NCBI RefSeq assembly: GCF_001982635.1 | Contig: NZ_MKFI01000005.1 | Span: 1-64,000, forward strand | From: Bradyrhizobium mercantei | Lineage (GTDB): Bacteria; Pseudomonadota; Alphaproteobacteria; Rhizobiales; Xanthobacteraceae | Reading direction: 5' to 3' | Length of the DNA stretch: 64,000 nucleotides | In this document: piece by piece, positions 43,130 to 53,240 of the stretch | Layout: every line of letters begins with the position of its first letter | Position numbering within the stretch: position 1 is the stretch's first letter | Notes under the pieces: model-generated | Database searches by the model: none | What the model was told of the DNA's origin: nothing | Seen by the model: only the letters and a program-made list of their open reading frames with translations | Made by a program: the position numbers and the translations under genes

Positions 43130-43894
43130 ATGATTGCCAATCGGACCGATTTGGCCGGGACGAGCGACCGGCCATTCAACAATCTCCTGCGCCGGCTGAA
43201 TGCCGCCGATTACGAGCTGATCGCGCCGCACCTTGCGCTGGTCGAGGCTGACGCCGGCGATCTGCTCTACAACCCCGGCGACGACGTCCAGACCGTGCAC
43301 TTCCCGTGCGGACCGAGCCTTGCGTCCTACATGGTGCCCAACGAGGACGGGCGCGACGTCGAGACCATCCTGGTCGGCCGCGAAGGCGCGGTCGGCGGCA
43401 TCGTCAGCCAGGGATTCCTGCCGGCGTATACGCGCATCACCGTCAAGTTCAGCGGCCCGTTCGTGCGGCTGCCGATCAGCAGGCTCGACGCCGCCAAGCT
43501 GAAATCGATCTCGGTCCGCAACATCTTCGCGCGCTATGCCGACTGCATGCTGGCGCAGATCTTCCAGTCGACCGCCTGCAACGCGATCCACTCGATCGAG
43601 CAACGCGCCGCGAAATGGATCATCTCGGCGATGGAGCGCACCAACGGCAACGGCGTGGTGCCGCTCACGCATGAGCAGCTCTCGACCTTGCTCGGCGTCG
43701 GCCGCAGCTACACCAGCCGGGTGATCCAGAACTTCAAGGCCGAGGGCGTGCTGGAGACGCGTCGCGGCGCGATCGTGATCCGCGATTCGGACAAGCTCAA
43801 GCAGCGCTCCTGCCTGTGCAACGACGCGGTCAAGGATCATTTCGAGGAAGTGCTGCGCGGGGTGTATCCGAGCGAGGACAATCCGGCGAACTGA
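43130..43894 (+). CDS. Crp/Fnr family transcriptional regulator
   Basis: A 254-residue regulator. The N-terminal cyclic-nucleotide-binding-type beta-roll (about 20-140) lacks the PRCPC-type cAMP-contact Glu-Arg signature and the FNR cysteine cluster, so the effector is unclear. The C-terminal winged helix (about 150-225) has recognition helix GVGRSYTSRVIQNFKAEGVL. Two Cys close together (SCLCND) lie in the tail. ATG 43130 is chosen with AGGA upstream over TTG 43109. It is expressed from an EcfG-like promoter next to a palindrome. Confidence 0.88.
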   Translation: MIANRTDLAGTSDRPFNNLLRRLNAADYELIAPHLALVEADAGDLLYNPGDDVQTVHFPCGPSLASYMVPNEDGRDVETILVGREGAVGGIVSQGFLPAYTRITVKFSGPFVRLPISRLDAAKLKSISVRNIFARYADCMLAQIFQSTACNAIHSIEQRAAKWIISAMERTNGNGVVPLTHEQLSTLLGVGRSYTSRVIQNFKAEGVLETRRGAIVIRDSDKLKQRSCLCNDAVKDHFEEVLRGVYPSEDNPAN

Positions 43895-43939
43895 GCGGCG
43901 CGGCTCAAGCCGCGAATTCGCTTCGTCGTTTTGTAGCTC

Positions 43940-44025
43940 GTCGTGCCCGGGCTTGTCCCGGGCATCCACGTCTTGGTTTCGCGGTGAAGGAAGACGTGGA
44001 TGGCCGGGACAAGCCCGGCCATGAC
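43940..44025. repeat. Palindromic intergenic repeat (GTCGTGCCCGGGCTTGTCCC type)
   Basis: Arms GTCGTGCCCGGGCTTGTCCC and the complement GGGACAAGCCCGGCCATGAC enclose a second dyad CCACGTCTT/AAGACGTGG. A related element is at 49164-49255. Confidence 0.8.
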
Positions 44026-44087
44026 GGTGCCAGCGGAAAGAGCATCGCGACTATCGCGCCACGCGAAATCCGCGCTACACTCGCCTC

Positions 44088-44807
44088 ATGAGTGGGGCAG
44101 AACTTCACGCCGTCTTCGACGTCGCAGCATGGGGCGCGGCCGCAATCGCGATGTGGTGGCTGTCGCGCCGGCGCGGGCTGCAATTCCCCCGGCAATCCTT
44201 CGAGCTGCCCTACATCGCCGCGCTGGTATTCGGGGCCGGCATCGGCGCCTACATCTTCGGCACGCTGAACCTGTGGTTCTCCGGCATGTCCGGCATCGCC
44301 CGCTCGGTCGAGGGCGCGCTGGCCGGCGGCATCGTCGCGATCGAGCTCTACAAATGGCTGCATGGCATTTCGCTGCGAACGGGTGCGCGGTTCGCGCTGC
44401 CGCTCGCGATCGGCGTCGCGGTCGGCCGGCTCGGCTGCTATTTCGCAGGCCTCGAGGATTTCACCTATGGCACGCCGACCACGCTGCCCTGGGGCCATGA
44501 TTTCGGCGACGGCGTGCTGCGCCACCCGGTGCAGCTCTATGAAAGCCTGGCGATGGCGGGGTTCGCCGTCTTCTATGTCCGGGCCGTATTGAACCGCAAT
44601 GCCGCAATCATCACCAATGGATTCTACCTCGTGCTGTTCTACTACGGCCTGCAGCGCTTCCTCTGGGAGTTCATCAAGCCCTACGGCGCGCTGATCGGCC
44701 CGTTCTCGCTGTTTCACCTGCTGTCGCTGTTTGTCATGGTCTATGCCGCCGTCATGCTGGCGACGGCGCCAAATGTGAGTTTGAAGCATGAACGCGCCGC
44801 TGCGTAA
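44088..44807 (+). CDS. Lgt-like (prolipoprotein diacylglyceryl transferase family) membrane protein
   Basis: A 239-residue protein with about seven membrane helices, shorter than true Lgt (about 280). The family segments are GRLGCYFAGLEDFTYGTPTT near residue 115 and RHPVQLYESLAMA near 145. In canonical Lgt the first motif reads GRxGNFxNxE; here the two Asn are Cys and Ala, so phospholipid-to-lipoprotein transfer should not be assumed. Its 3' end overlaps the radical SAM gene by 20 bp, which implies coupled translation. It probably handles a phospholipid or isoprenoid substrate in the inner membrane. Confidence 0.75.
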   Translation: MSGAELHAVFDVAAWGAAAIAMWWLSRRRGLQFPRQSFELPYIAALVFGAGIGAYIFGTLNLWFSGMSGIARSVEGALAGGIVAIELYKWLHGISLRTGARFALPLAIGVAVGRLGCYFAGLEDFTYGTPTTLPWGHDFGDGVLRHPVQLYESLAMAGFAVFYVRAVLNRNAAIITNGFYLVLFYYGLQRFLWEFIKPYGALIGPFSLFHLLSLFVMVYAAVMLATAPNVSLKHERAAA

Positions 44808-46233
44808 GTCACGCCCTTACATCTTCTGGGGCCAGACCCAGTCGCTTTGCGAAACCTGCCTCGCCCTGGTGCCGACCAAGATCCAGATATCAGGCAACGA
44901 GGTCTGGTACGAGAAGCGCTGCAAGCAGCACGGCGTGCAGTCGACGCTGGTCTCGACCGATTCGGCCTATTGGCGGCTGTGCAAGGATTTCATCAAGCCC
45001 GGCGACCGGCCGCTCGCCTTCCAGCGCCACACCGAATTCGGCTGTCCCTATGATTGCGGGCTGTGCCCGGATCACGAGCAGCACTCCTGCCTGGCGCTGA
45101 TCGAGATCACCGAGCACTGCAACCTGACCTGCCCGGTGTGCTTTGCGGACTCCTCGCCGGCGCGCACCAGTTTCACGCCGCTGGCCAAGATCGAAAAGAT
45201 GCTCGACGCGCTGGTGGCGAGCGAGGGCGAGCCCGATCTGGTGCAGATCTCCGGCGGCGAGCCGACGCTGCATCCGGACTTCTTCGCCATCCTTGATGCG
45301 GTGCGCGCCCGCCCGATCCGCCATGTCATGATCAACACCAACGGCCTCAGGATCGCGCGCGAGCCCGACTTCGTGGCGAAGCTCGCCGAGAACAAGCGTG
45401 GGCTGGAAGTCTACCTGCAGTTCGATTCGCTGAAGCGCGAGGCGCTGGTCAATCTGCGCGGCGCGGATCTGCGCAAGATCCGCCAGCAGGCGCTGGAGAA
45501 TCTCGAGCGCGAGGGCGTCTCGACCACGCTGGTCGCGACCATCAAGCGCGGCGTCAACGACGCCGAGATCGGCGACATCGTCCGCCATGCGCTGACCTGG
45601 AAGTGCGTGCGCGGCGTCACGCTGCAGCCGGTGCAGGACGCCGGCCGCAACGAAGATTTCAACAAGGACACCGACCGCATCATGCTGTCGGAGATCCGAA
45701 GGCGGGTGATCGAGACCGGGGTGTTCGGCGACAAGGACATGATCCCGCTGCCGTGCAATCCCGAAAGCATCTCGATCGGCTACGGCCTGCGCAACGGCGA
45801 GAAAGTGCTGCCGCTGACTTCGCTGATCCCGCAGGAGCAGCTCGTCGCCGTGATGCCCAACACGATCAGCCCGGAGAAATATCCGGTATTGCGGGAAAAG
45901 TTCGTCGATCTGTTCTCGCTGTCGTCGGGGCCGCTGAACACAAGCGAGCGCGTCTGCGAATTGCTGTGCTGCCTGCCGAGCTTCGAGGTGCCGGAGGGTC
46001 TGACCTACGAGAACATATTTCGTGTCACCATCGTGCAGTTTCTCGATCGGTTCAATTTCTGCGTCGGCAACGTCAAGCGCAGCTGCATCCACTTCGTCAC
46101 CGAGAGCGGCGCGATCATCCCGTTCGACACCTACAATCTGTTCTACCGCAATGGGCTGATCGACGGCATCCGCGCCGCGCTGGCCGGGCAGGCTTATCGG
46201 GAGGCACGGCAGAGCGAGGATGTGCCGCGATGA
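44788..46233 (+). CDS. Radical SAM enzyme of the tetraether synthase (Tes)/MJ0619-like group
   Basis: A 481-residue protein. The N-terminus has a rubredoxin-like site (Cys21, Cys24, Cys45, His48), then an auxiliary CX3CX2C set (Cys86, Cys90, Cys93 in CPYDCGLCPDHEQHSC) and the radical SAM cluster (Cys111, Cys115, Cys118 in CNLTCPVCFA). The GGEPTLHPD motif binds SAM. The C-terminus has a Cys-rich stretch (CELLCCLP) and KRSCIHFVTESGAIIPFDTY, again as in Tes. Archaeal Tes joins lipid tails carbon-to-carbon; related enzymes methylate pterins. The substrate here is unknown. It overlaps the Lgt-like gene and the next small gene. Confidence 0.8.
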   Translation: MNAPLRKSRPYIFWGQTQSLCETCLALVPTKIQISGNEVWYEKRCKQHGVQSTLVSTDSAYWRLCKDFIKPGDRPLAFQRHTEFGCPYDCGLCPDHEQHSCLALIEITEHCNLTCPVCFADSSPARTSFTPLAKIEKMLDALVASEGEPDLVQISGGEPTLHPDFFAILDAVRARPIRHVMINTNGLRIAREPDFVAKLAENKRGLEVYLQFDSLKREALVNLRGADLRKIRQQALENLEREGVSTTLVATIKRGVNDAEIGDIVRHALTWKCVRGVTLQPVQDAGRNEDFNKDTDRIMLSEIRRRVIETGVFGDKDMIPLPCNPESISIGYGLRNGEKVLPLTSLIPQEQLVAVMPNTISPEKYPVLREKFVDLFSLSSGPLNTSERVCELLCCLPSFEVPEGLTYENIFRVTIVQFLDRFNFCVGNVKRSCIHFVTESGAIIPFDTYNLFYRNGLIDGIRAALAGQAYREARQSEDVPR

Positions 46234-46481
46234 GCGAGACCGGCGCGCCCCCTTCGCTTCCGCCCCGCCCTCCGGAGCAGCGCAGCGGCTGCGTGACGGC
46301 GCTGATGATCATCGCCGGCATCATCCTGTTGTTGCCCGGCCTTTGCTCGCTATTCTTCGTTTTTGCCGGCATCGCCAACACCAGCAACACGGCCGACCTT
46401 CAGTTCGTCGGCGGCTGCTTGTTTGTGGCGTGCTTCGGCGTGGCCCTGATCTGGTGGGCCATCCGCAGGCCCGCGTCCTAG
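46230..46481 (+). CDS. Small two-helix membrane protein, paralogue 1
   Basis: An 83-residue protein whose ATG overlaps the radical SAM stop (ATGA). A Pro-rich N-terminus (PPSLPPRPPEQ) is followed by RSGCVTALMIIAGIILLLPG (first helix), a short loop and a second helix (VGGCLFVACFGVALIWWAI). The motif GCxTAxM...LLPGLC is shared with the next two genes. It lacks a signal peptidase II site because the Cys is not preceded by a hydrophobic stretch. Function unknown; translational coupling points to a role with the radical SAM and Lgt-like proteins. Confidence 0.75.
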   Translation: MSETGAPPSLPPRPPEQRSGCVTALMIIAGIILLLPGLCSLFFVFAGIANTSNTADLQFVGGCLFVACFGVALIWWAIRRPAS

Positions 46482-46520
46482 GGAGGCCAGCATCGCGAGC
46501 CCACTGGTGAACCGACAGCC

Positions 46521-46796
46521 ATGAGCGAGACAAATCCCCCTCCGGTGCCGCCCGCGCCAGCGCAGCCGCCCGACGTCCCTCCACCGCTCCCGCCTCAGCG
46601 CGGCGGCTGCGCCACCGCGTTCATGGTGCTGTTCGGGCTGATCCTGCTGCTGCCCGGGCTCTGCGCCCTGCTGTTCGGGTTCGGCGTCCTGAGCGAGTCG
46701 AAAACCGATCCCTCCATTCTCTTCCTGATCCTGCTCGGGCTCGCGGTCTGCTTTGCCGGCGTGATGCTGATCCGCGCCGCGATCAAGGGAAGCTAG
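46521..46796 (+). CDS. Small two-helix membrane protein, paralogue 2
   Basis: A 91-residue protein, 39 bp after paralogue 1. It has the same plan: a longer Pro-rich N-terminus (PPPVPPAPAQPPDVPPPLPP), then QRGGCATAFMVLFGLILLLP, GLCALLFGFG and a second hydrophobic helix (ILFLILLGLAVCFAGVMLI). The shared GC-x-TA-x-M and LLPGLC motifs show tandem duplication. Function unknown. Confidence 0.75.
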   Translation: MSETNPPPVPPAPAQPPDVPPPLPPQRGGCATAFMVLFGLILLLPGLCALLFGFGVLSESKTDPSILFLILLGLAVCFAGVMLIRAAIKGS

Positions 46797-46804
46797 GTCC
46801 ACCC

Positions 46805-47038
46805 ATGAGCAATACCGACCCGGCCCCTTTGAGGCCGCTGGAACCGCGGCAGCGCAATGGCTGCCTGACCGCCTTCATGCTTGGCGTGGGGGTGATCCTG
46901 CTGATCCCGGGCGTCCTGTGCGTCATCGTCAGCGTCGCGATGGGACCGGGCGCCAACGTCAATCCCATCACCATCATCGTGATCTGCCTGGCTTTCGGCG
47001 GGTTGGCGTTGATCGTTCAGGCGCTTTCCCGGAAGTGA
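46805..47038 (+). CDS. Small two-helix membrane protein, paralogue 3
   Basis: A 77-residue protein, 8 bp after paralogue 2. It begins MSNTDPAPLRPLEPRQ, followed by RNGCLTAFMLGVGVILLIPG, VLC and a second helix (NPITIIVICLAFGGLALIV). It keeps the GC-x-TA-x-M core, while the Pro-rich head is reduced. It is the last gene of the apparent five-gene operon. A CCCCGGA/TCCGGGG dyad (47039-47083) lies directly after its stop, without a U-tract. Confidence 0.72.
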   Translation: MSNTDPAPLRPLEPRQRNGCLTAFMLGVGVILLIPGVLCVIVSVAMGPGANVNPITIIVICLAFGGLALIVQALSRK

Positions 47039-47163
47039 CCCCGGATTCGACCGGCAAAAGCCCCTCAAAACCGGCTTCCGGGGCGAAAATCGGGCACTTA
47101 AACGGCCAATAAACCGTTGTTTTTTGACGTTTTCTGACTATATTGCGCCGCAACGCGCGAGGT

Positions 47164-47192
47164 GCCCGGTCCTCTGACCGGGCTTCCTTTTT
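47164..47192 (+). terminator. Terminator-like hairpin upstream of typA
   Basis: GCCCGGT/ACCGGGC (47164-47170 with 47177-47183) has a 6-nt loop and is followed by TTCCTTTTT. It lies 136 bp before typA and after a T-rich, promoter-like stretch with TATATT at 47139-47144. It may end the five-gene operon or act as an attenuator in the typA leader. The rest of 47039-47327 holds nothing else clear. Confidence 0.5.
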
Positions 47193-47327
47193 GGGGTGAT
47201 GCGTCCCCGTCAAATTTCTTGGGTATGAGCGTGATCCGGGCCCCGATTGGGCCACGCGAGCGAGCGGCCGGCCGAACTGGTCCGGCGAGATCGCGCATCT
47301 GACCATTGCACGACCAGAAGAAGAGCC

Positions 47328-49154
<1,827 letters not shown>

Positions 49155-49163
49155 GCCTCATCT

Positions 49164-49255
49164 GTCGTGCCCCGGCTTGCCGCCTTCGCTAAAGCTTCGG
49201 CGCGCCCGGACATCTAGGCCTCGTCGAAGCCTTGGCGTAGACGGGACCGGGGCAC
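49164..49255. repeat. Intergenic repeat (GTCGTGCCCCGGCTTGCC ... GGACCGGGGCAC type)
   Basis: Outer arms GTGCCCCGG and CCGGGGCAC, with inner AAGCTTCGGCGCGCCC and its partial complement. It is related in its ends to the element at 43940-44025. It lies between typA and the amine-oxidase-like gene. Confidence 0.6.
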
Positions 49256-49384
49256 CCAGTACGCCGCGGCCCATCGGCTCAATCACAGCTGTCTCTGGAA
49301 TACTGGATCGCCCGCTTTCGCGGGCGATGACAGTCATGCATGAGGCGGCTTCAGGCCCGGCGGCGGACGTGCTAGAGCCGGGAC

Positions 49385-50629
49385 ATGAGTTCCTTTCCCT
49401 CCACGGTCGATGTTGCCATCATCGGCGCCGGCGCCGCAGGCCTCGGCGCCGCGCATGCGCTGAAGGGCTCCGGCCTTTCCACCATTGTGCTGGAAGCCCG
49501 CGACCGCCTCGGCGGCCGCGCGCACACGATCCAGGCTGCGCCCGACGTGGTGTTCGACGTCGGCTGCGGCTGGCTGCATTCGGCCGACCAGAACAGCTTT
49601 GTCGGCATCGCCCGGCAGCTTGGCTTCGAACTCAACAAGGACCTGCCGCCGTGGCGCGAGCGCGCCTACGGCGAGGCGTTCCCGCAGACCGACCGCGACG
49701 AGTTCACGGTTGCGCTCGACGAATTCTACGATCGCATCGAAAAGGCCGCGGAGCATGACAAGGACTACCCGGCCAACCTGTACCTCGAGCCCGGCAACCG
49801 CTGGAACCCGATGATCGATGCGATCTCGACCTATGTGAACGGCTGCGAGCTCGATCAGGTCTCGATCCTCGATGTCGATGCCTATGAGGACACCGAGGTC
49901 AATTGGCGGGTGCGGCGCGGCTATGGTGCGCTGATCGCAGCCTATGGCGCGCAGGTGCCGGTCGCGCTGAGCTGCGAGGTCAGGCTGATCGATCATTCCG
50001 GCACGCGCGTCCGCATCGAGACCTCGCGCGGCGTGCTCGAGGCGGACAAGGTGATCGTCACCGTGCCGACCAATCTGATCGCTGACGAGGCGATCCGCTT
50101 CTCGCCAGCGCTGCCGGACAAGCTCGATGCCGCGCGCGGCCTGCCGCTCGGCCTCGCCGACAAGGTGACGCTGGCACTCGCCGAACCCGACGCACTGCCG
50201 AAGGAAGGCAATCTGCGCGGCGCCACCATGCGCACCGAGATGGGCACCTACCACATCCGCCCGTTCGGCCAGCCCTGCATCGAGGGCTTCTTCGGCGGAC
50301 GTTTTGCGCAACAGCTCGAAGACGCCGGCGACGGCGCCATCGCCGCCCACAGCATCGACGAGATCGTCTCCTTCCTCGGCAACGATTTCCGCCGCAAGCT
50401 CAAGCCGCTCAGCGAATCCCGCTGGGCCCACGACCCGTTCGCCCGCGGCTCCTACTCGCACGCGCTGCCCGGCCAAGCCGGCAAGCGCGCCGTGCTGGCT
50501 GCGCCAGTCGACGGCCGGCTGTTCTTCGCCGGCGAAGCGACGTCGCCGCGCTTTTTCTCGACCGCGCATGGCGCGCGGGACAGCGGCGAGAGGGCGGCGA
50601 AGGAAGTGGTGACTGCATCGCGGAAGTAG
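49385..50629 (+). CDS. FAD-dependent amine oxidase-like protein
   Basis: A 414-residue flavoenzyme. The FAD-binding Rossmann motif VAIIGAGAAGLGAAHAL opens the protein, followed by the GG doublet in LEARDRLGGRAHTI, and the C-terminal flavin contact GRLFFAGEATSPRFFSTAHG of the monoamine-oxidase family. It probably oxidises an amine or a related substrate with O2; the substrate is unknown. It starts at ATG 49385 and stands alone, followed by a palindromic repeat. Confidence 0.85.
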   Translation: MSSFPSTVDVAIIGAGAAGLGAAHALKGSGLSTIVLEARDRLGGRAHTIQAAPDVVFDVGCGWLHSADQNSFVGIARQLGFELNKDLPPWRERAYGEAFPQTDRDEFTVALDEFYDRIEKAAEHDKDYPANLYLEPGNRWNPMIDAISTYVNGCELDQVSILDVDAYEDTEVNWRVRRGYGALIAAYGAQVPVALSCEVRLIDHSGTRVRIETSRGVLEADKVIVTVPTNLIADEAIRFSPALPDKLDAARGLPLGLADKVTLALAEPDALPKEGNLRGATMRTEMGTYHIRPFGQPCIEGFFGGRFAQQLEDAGDGAIAAHSIDEIVSFLGNDFRRKLKPLSESRWAHDPFARGSYSHALPGQAGKRAVLAAPVDGRLFFAGEATSPRFFSTAHGARDSGERAAKEVVTASRK

Positions 50630-50634
50630 CCACA

Positions 50635-50715
50635 CCGTCATTGCGAGCGGAGCGAAGCAATCCATTTCGCCGCTTGCGGAGACATGGATTGCTTCGTCGC
50701 TTCTCGCAATGACGG
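50635..50715. repeat. Palindromic repeat (CCGTCATTGCGAGCGGAGCG type), copy 2
   Basis: Same ends and inner GAAGCAATCCAT/ATGGATTGCTTC dyad as the copy at 29085-29170. It is slightly shorter in the right arm and lies between the convergent amine oxidase and DCC genes. Confidence 0.85.
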
Positions 50716-50720
50716 CGGAG

Positions 50721-51128
50721 CTATTCGAGCACCCGCGCCCGCATGTCGGCGTCGGGCACGAAGCACGTCTCGTACTTCCCGAAGATCCTGTAGCGGTTGC
50801 GTGCGATCAGGCTGTAGACCGCGTCGCGCAGCGGTTTCGGCACCTTGAACAGAAAGCGGGTCCATTCCCAGCCGGCGAGATGGGTCAGCACTGTGATGGC
50901 TGCGTCCGACTTCATATGGATGGTGCCGGCATGGGTGACGGCGTTGGTGTCGGGATCATTGGGGTCGATGCCGAAGGCTTTGGCCAGCCGCGTGCCGTAG
51001 TCGGACTGGATCGGCGTGAAGCTGAAGCGTCTGTCAGGGTCGCGGGCGATGACGAAGCGAACCCAGCGCGAGCAGAAGATGCAGACGCCGTCGTAGAGGA
51101 TCACGTGATCGTCGGGCCAGACCGTCAT
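50721..51128 (-). CDS. DCC-family thiol-disulfide oxidoreductase-like protein (YuxK-like)
   Basis: A 135-residue protein with the N-terminal signature ILYDGVCIFCSRWVRFVIAR, containing the DxxCxxC motif that names the DUF393/DCC family, and the C-terminal VPKPLRDAVYSLIARNRYRIFGK segment. Its redox role is suggested by a thioredoxin-like fold but not proven. Its start overlaps the stop of the SDR-DoxX gene (ATGA), so both are translated together. Confidence 0.88.
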   Translation of the reverse strand: MTVWPDDHVILYDGVCIFCSRWVRFVIARDPDRRFSFTPIQSDYGTRLAKAFGIDPNDPDTNAVTHAGTIHMKSDAAITVLTHLAGWEWTRFLFKVPKPLRDAVYSLIARNRYRIFGKYETCFVPDADMRARVLE

Positions 51129-52453
51129 CGATTGTCCAATGTCAACAGCGCCACCAGCATCAGCACGATCGCAGGTCCCGTCTTCACCAGCGCGCCGAGC
51201 GGCTCGATCCAGAGATCCGGCGTCAGGATCGCCGATCCAACCATGTAACCGAGCGAGGCGACAATGCCTGCGATCAGACCGAACGCCGCGGTGCCGCGGA
51301 TCGCGATCAGCACGCCGATGCTCATGTCCATCAGGCTGGTCAGCACCGTTACCGGCCCGATCAGGGCGGGCGGGAAATGGTGCGCGCTCAGCATGCCGGC
51401 GGCGGCGTCATAGGAAATCACCAGCGAGATGAAGCCGGACGCGACCCAGAACAGCACGAGGCTTGCGAAGATCAGCGCCTTGATCAGGAACAGCCGCGCG
51501 AACCATTTGTCCTGAATGGTCGCGGGGCGTCCGCCGACCGCTTGCGCGATCGTCTTCGGCACGATGCCGGTCGCCGCCATCCAGCTAAAGGGATCGCCGG
51601 TGACGCCGCGGCGCAGCTCGGCGATCGCATTGGAGCGCAGCGGCGGCATCCAGCCGAGCCGGCTGGTGAGATCGCCGAGCCGGGCGCCGAGATCGATCAG
51701 GAACGACGGCGACGCGATGCGGAAATGCTTCGCCGTGCCGAACGACCAGCGGAACTGGGCGATGACGCCGCCGAGCGAGACCGGTTGCGGTTGCATCAGG
51801 TCCCATGTCACCGATCGCACCGCTTCGTCGGCGACATCGCGCGCCGCGAGCCAGGCGATGGTGGCAGCGATGTCTTCGACCGCAACCGGCTGGAACGGCG
51901 TCGCCGCCTCATCCGCCGGCAAGTCGACCGGCAGCGCCGCCAGTGCGCGCAGCATGGCGCTGCCACCATAGGCCGAGGGTGCGATGACAAAGCCCGGGCG
52001 CAAGATCGCATGCGCGATGCCGGACTCAGCGATCAGCCGCTCGGCTTCCCGCTTGGTGGTGCTGAAGGCCGTGCGGTCCTCATTGGCCGCGCCGGGAATC
52101 GAGATGTGGACCAGACGGATGGCGCGGTGGCTGTCGCCGATCGCCGCCAGCAGCCGCGCGACGAAGTCGCGATGCACCGCGCGCGTGTCGCTGCCCGGAC
52201 CGTCCTGCAGCACACCGAGGCAGTTCACGACGACATCGGCCTCGTGCGTGCGAAGCAGTTGCGCCAGATCGGCGGCATCCATCGACATCACGGGCAGTTC
52301 GAGGTCGGCCGCGCTCATCTTTTGCGCCGGCGTGAAGTGCCGCGCGATCCCGATCACGTGAAAGCCGCGGGCCCTCAGATCGTCGGTCACGTACCGTCCG
52401 ATCAGGCCGGACGCGCCGAGCACGAGGATAGTGTGTGATGCATCGTCACTCAT
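51125..52453 (-). CDS. NAD(P)-binding epimerase-type domain fused to DoxX-like membrane domain
   Basis: A 442-residue fusion. Residues about 1-290 form an atypical SDR/NmrA-like domain (ILVLGASGLIGRYVTDDLRA; VVVNCLGVLQDG; HAILRPGFVI). Residues about 310-440 contain four membrane helices with a DoxX-like pattern (KWFARLFLIKALIFASLVLF; TVLTSLMDMSIGVLIAI). It resembles annotated 'SDR family oxidoreductase with DoxX-like domain' proteins. It is the middle gene of an operon with DUF2269 (16 bp upstream) and DCC (overlapping downstream). The operon may handle electron transfer to quinone, but this is inference. Confidence 0.82.
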   Translation of the reverse strand: MSDDASHTILVLGASGLIGRYVTDDLRARGFHVIGIARHFTPAQKMSAADLELPVMSMDAADLAQLLRTHEADVVVNCLGVLQDGPGSDTRAVHRDFVARLLAAIGDSHRAIRLVHISIPGAANEDRTAFSTTKREAERLIAESGIAHAILRPGFVIAPSAYGGSAMLRALAALPVDLPADEAATPFQPVAVEDIAATIAWLAARDVADEAVRSVTWDLMQPQPVSLGGVIAQFRWSFGTAKHFRIASPSFLIDLGARLGDLTSRLGWMPPLRSNAIAELRRGVTGDPFSWMAATGIVPKTIAQAVGGRPATIQDKWFARLFLIKALIFASLVLFWVASGFISLVISYDAAAGMLSAHHFPPALIGPVTVLTSLMDMSIGVLIAIRGTAAFGLIAGIVASLGYMVGSAILTPDLWIEPLGALVKTGPAIVLMLVALLTLDNR

Positions 52454-52469
52454 GGAATCGAATCATGCT

Positions 52470-52937
52470 CTAGAATGGTTTCGCGATCATCAGCCACAGG
52501 ATGATCATGACAGAGCCGAAGCCGGGAATACCGCACAGGAACCAGCGGCGAAACAGCGCGAAGTAACGCGGCGGCAGCGGAAGGCCCTTGTCGGCGGCCG
52601 CCCGTGCGAGGTCGCGCATCTCGATCTGCATGAAGATCACGGGAACCCAGAACACGCCGGCCAGCGCATAGAGCGCAAGCGAAACCAAAAGCCAGCGCTC
52701 GGTCAGGCCCGTGGCCGACAGCATCATCAGCAGTGCGCCGCTCACCGGCTGCAGCAGCACGGCGCTCAACGTGAAGATCATGTCCGCGATCACGACGGTC
52801 GCCGCCGTGCGGGCGATGAACGCCGCGTCATGCGTGCAGTGCGCCGCCAGCATGAAGAAGGCGATGCCGGTCCCGGTGCCGAGGATCACGATGGCGCCGA
52901 GCACATGCAGATATTTGATCAGGAAGTAGAGCGTCAT
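52470..52937 (-). CDS. DUF2269 family integral membrane protein
   Basis: A 155-residue protein with four helices. MTLYFLIKYLHVLGAIVILG with its His in the first helix, then FFMLAAHCTHDAAFIARTAA and the final segment RRWFLCGIPGFGSVMIILWL match DUF2269. Conserved His residues in helix 1 and loop 1 suggest heme or metal binding, as in related CopD/cytochrome-b561-like families. ATG 52937 is chosen; the upstream open frame is not conserved. It is the first gene of the DUF2269/SDR-DoxX/DCC operon. Confidence 0.85.
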   Translation of the reverse strand: MTLYFLIKYLHVLGAIVILGTGTGIAFFMLAAHCTHDAAFIARTAATVVIADMIFTLSAVLLQPVSGALLMMLSATGLTERWLLVSLALYALAGVFWVPVIFMQIEMRDLARAAADKGLPLPPRYFALFRRWFLCGIPGFGSVMIILWLMIAKPF

Positions 52938-53240
52938 CGCAGTCCGCTCGTGATCGGGCCGGGTTCGGGGCGCACGGATACCGCCCGTTGCCATAGGCCG
53001 GGGGCGCGGGAAAATCCACCGCGGCGGCGCACTCGGAGTACCCCCACATCGCATCTGGATCACTCACAGGATCCTGGCGGCGAATCAGGCCCGAATGAGT
53101 TTTTCCATACGACGGCGGTGTCATACTGCGCGCGCGATTCACGCTTTGCACAGGCCTGGATCGGCGATTAACCGCTTGAGCCGGGCGAGTGTCCTCTTTC
53201 GGTACAAGTTTTCCTGACACTGATGCAAAAAATCCACACG

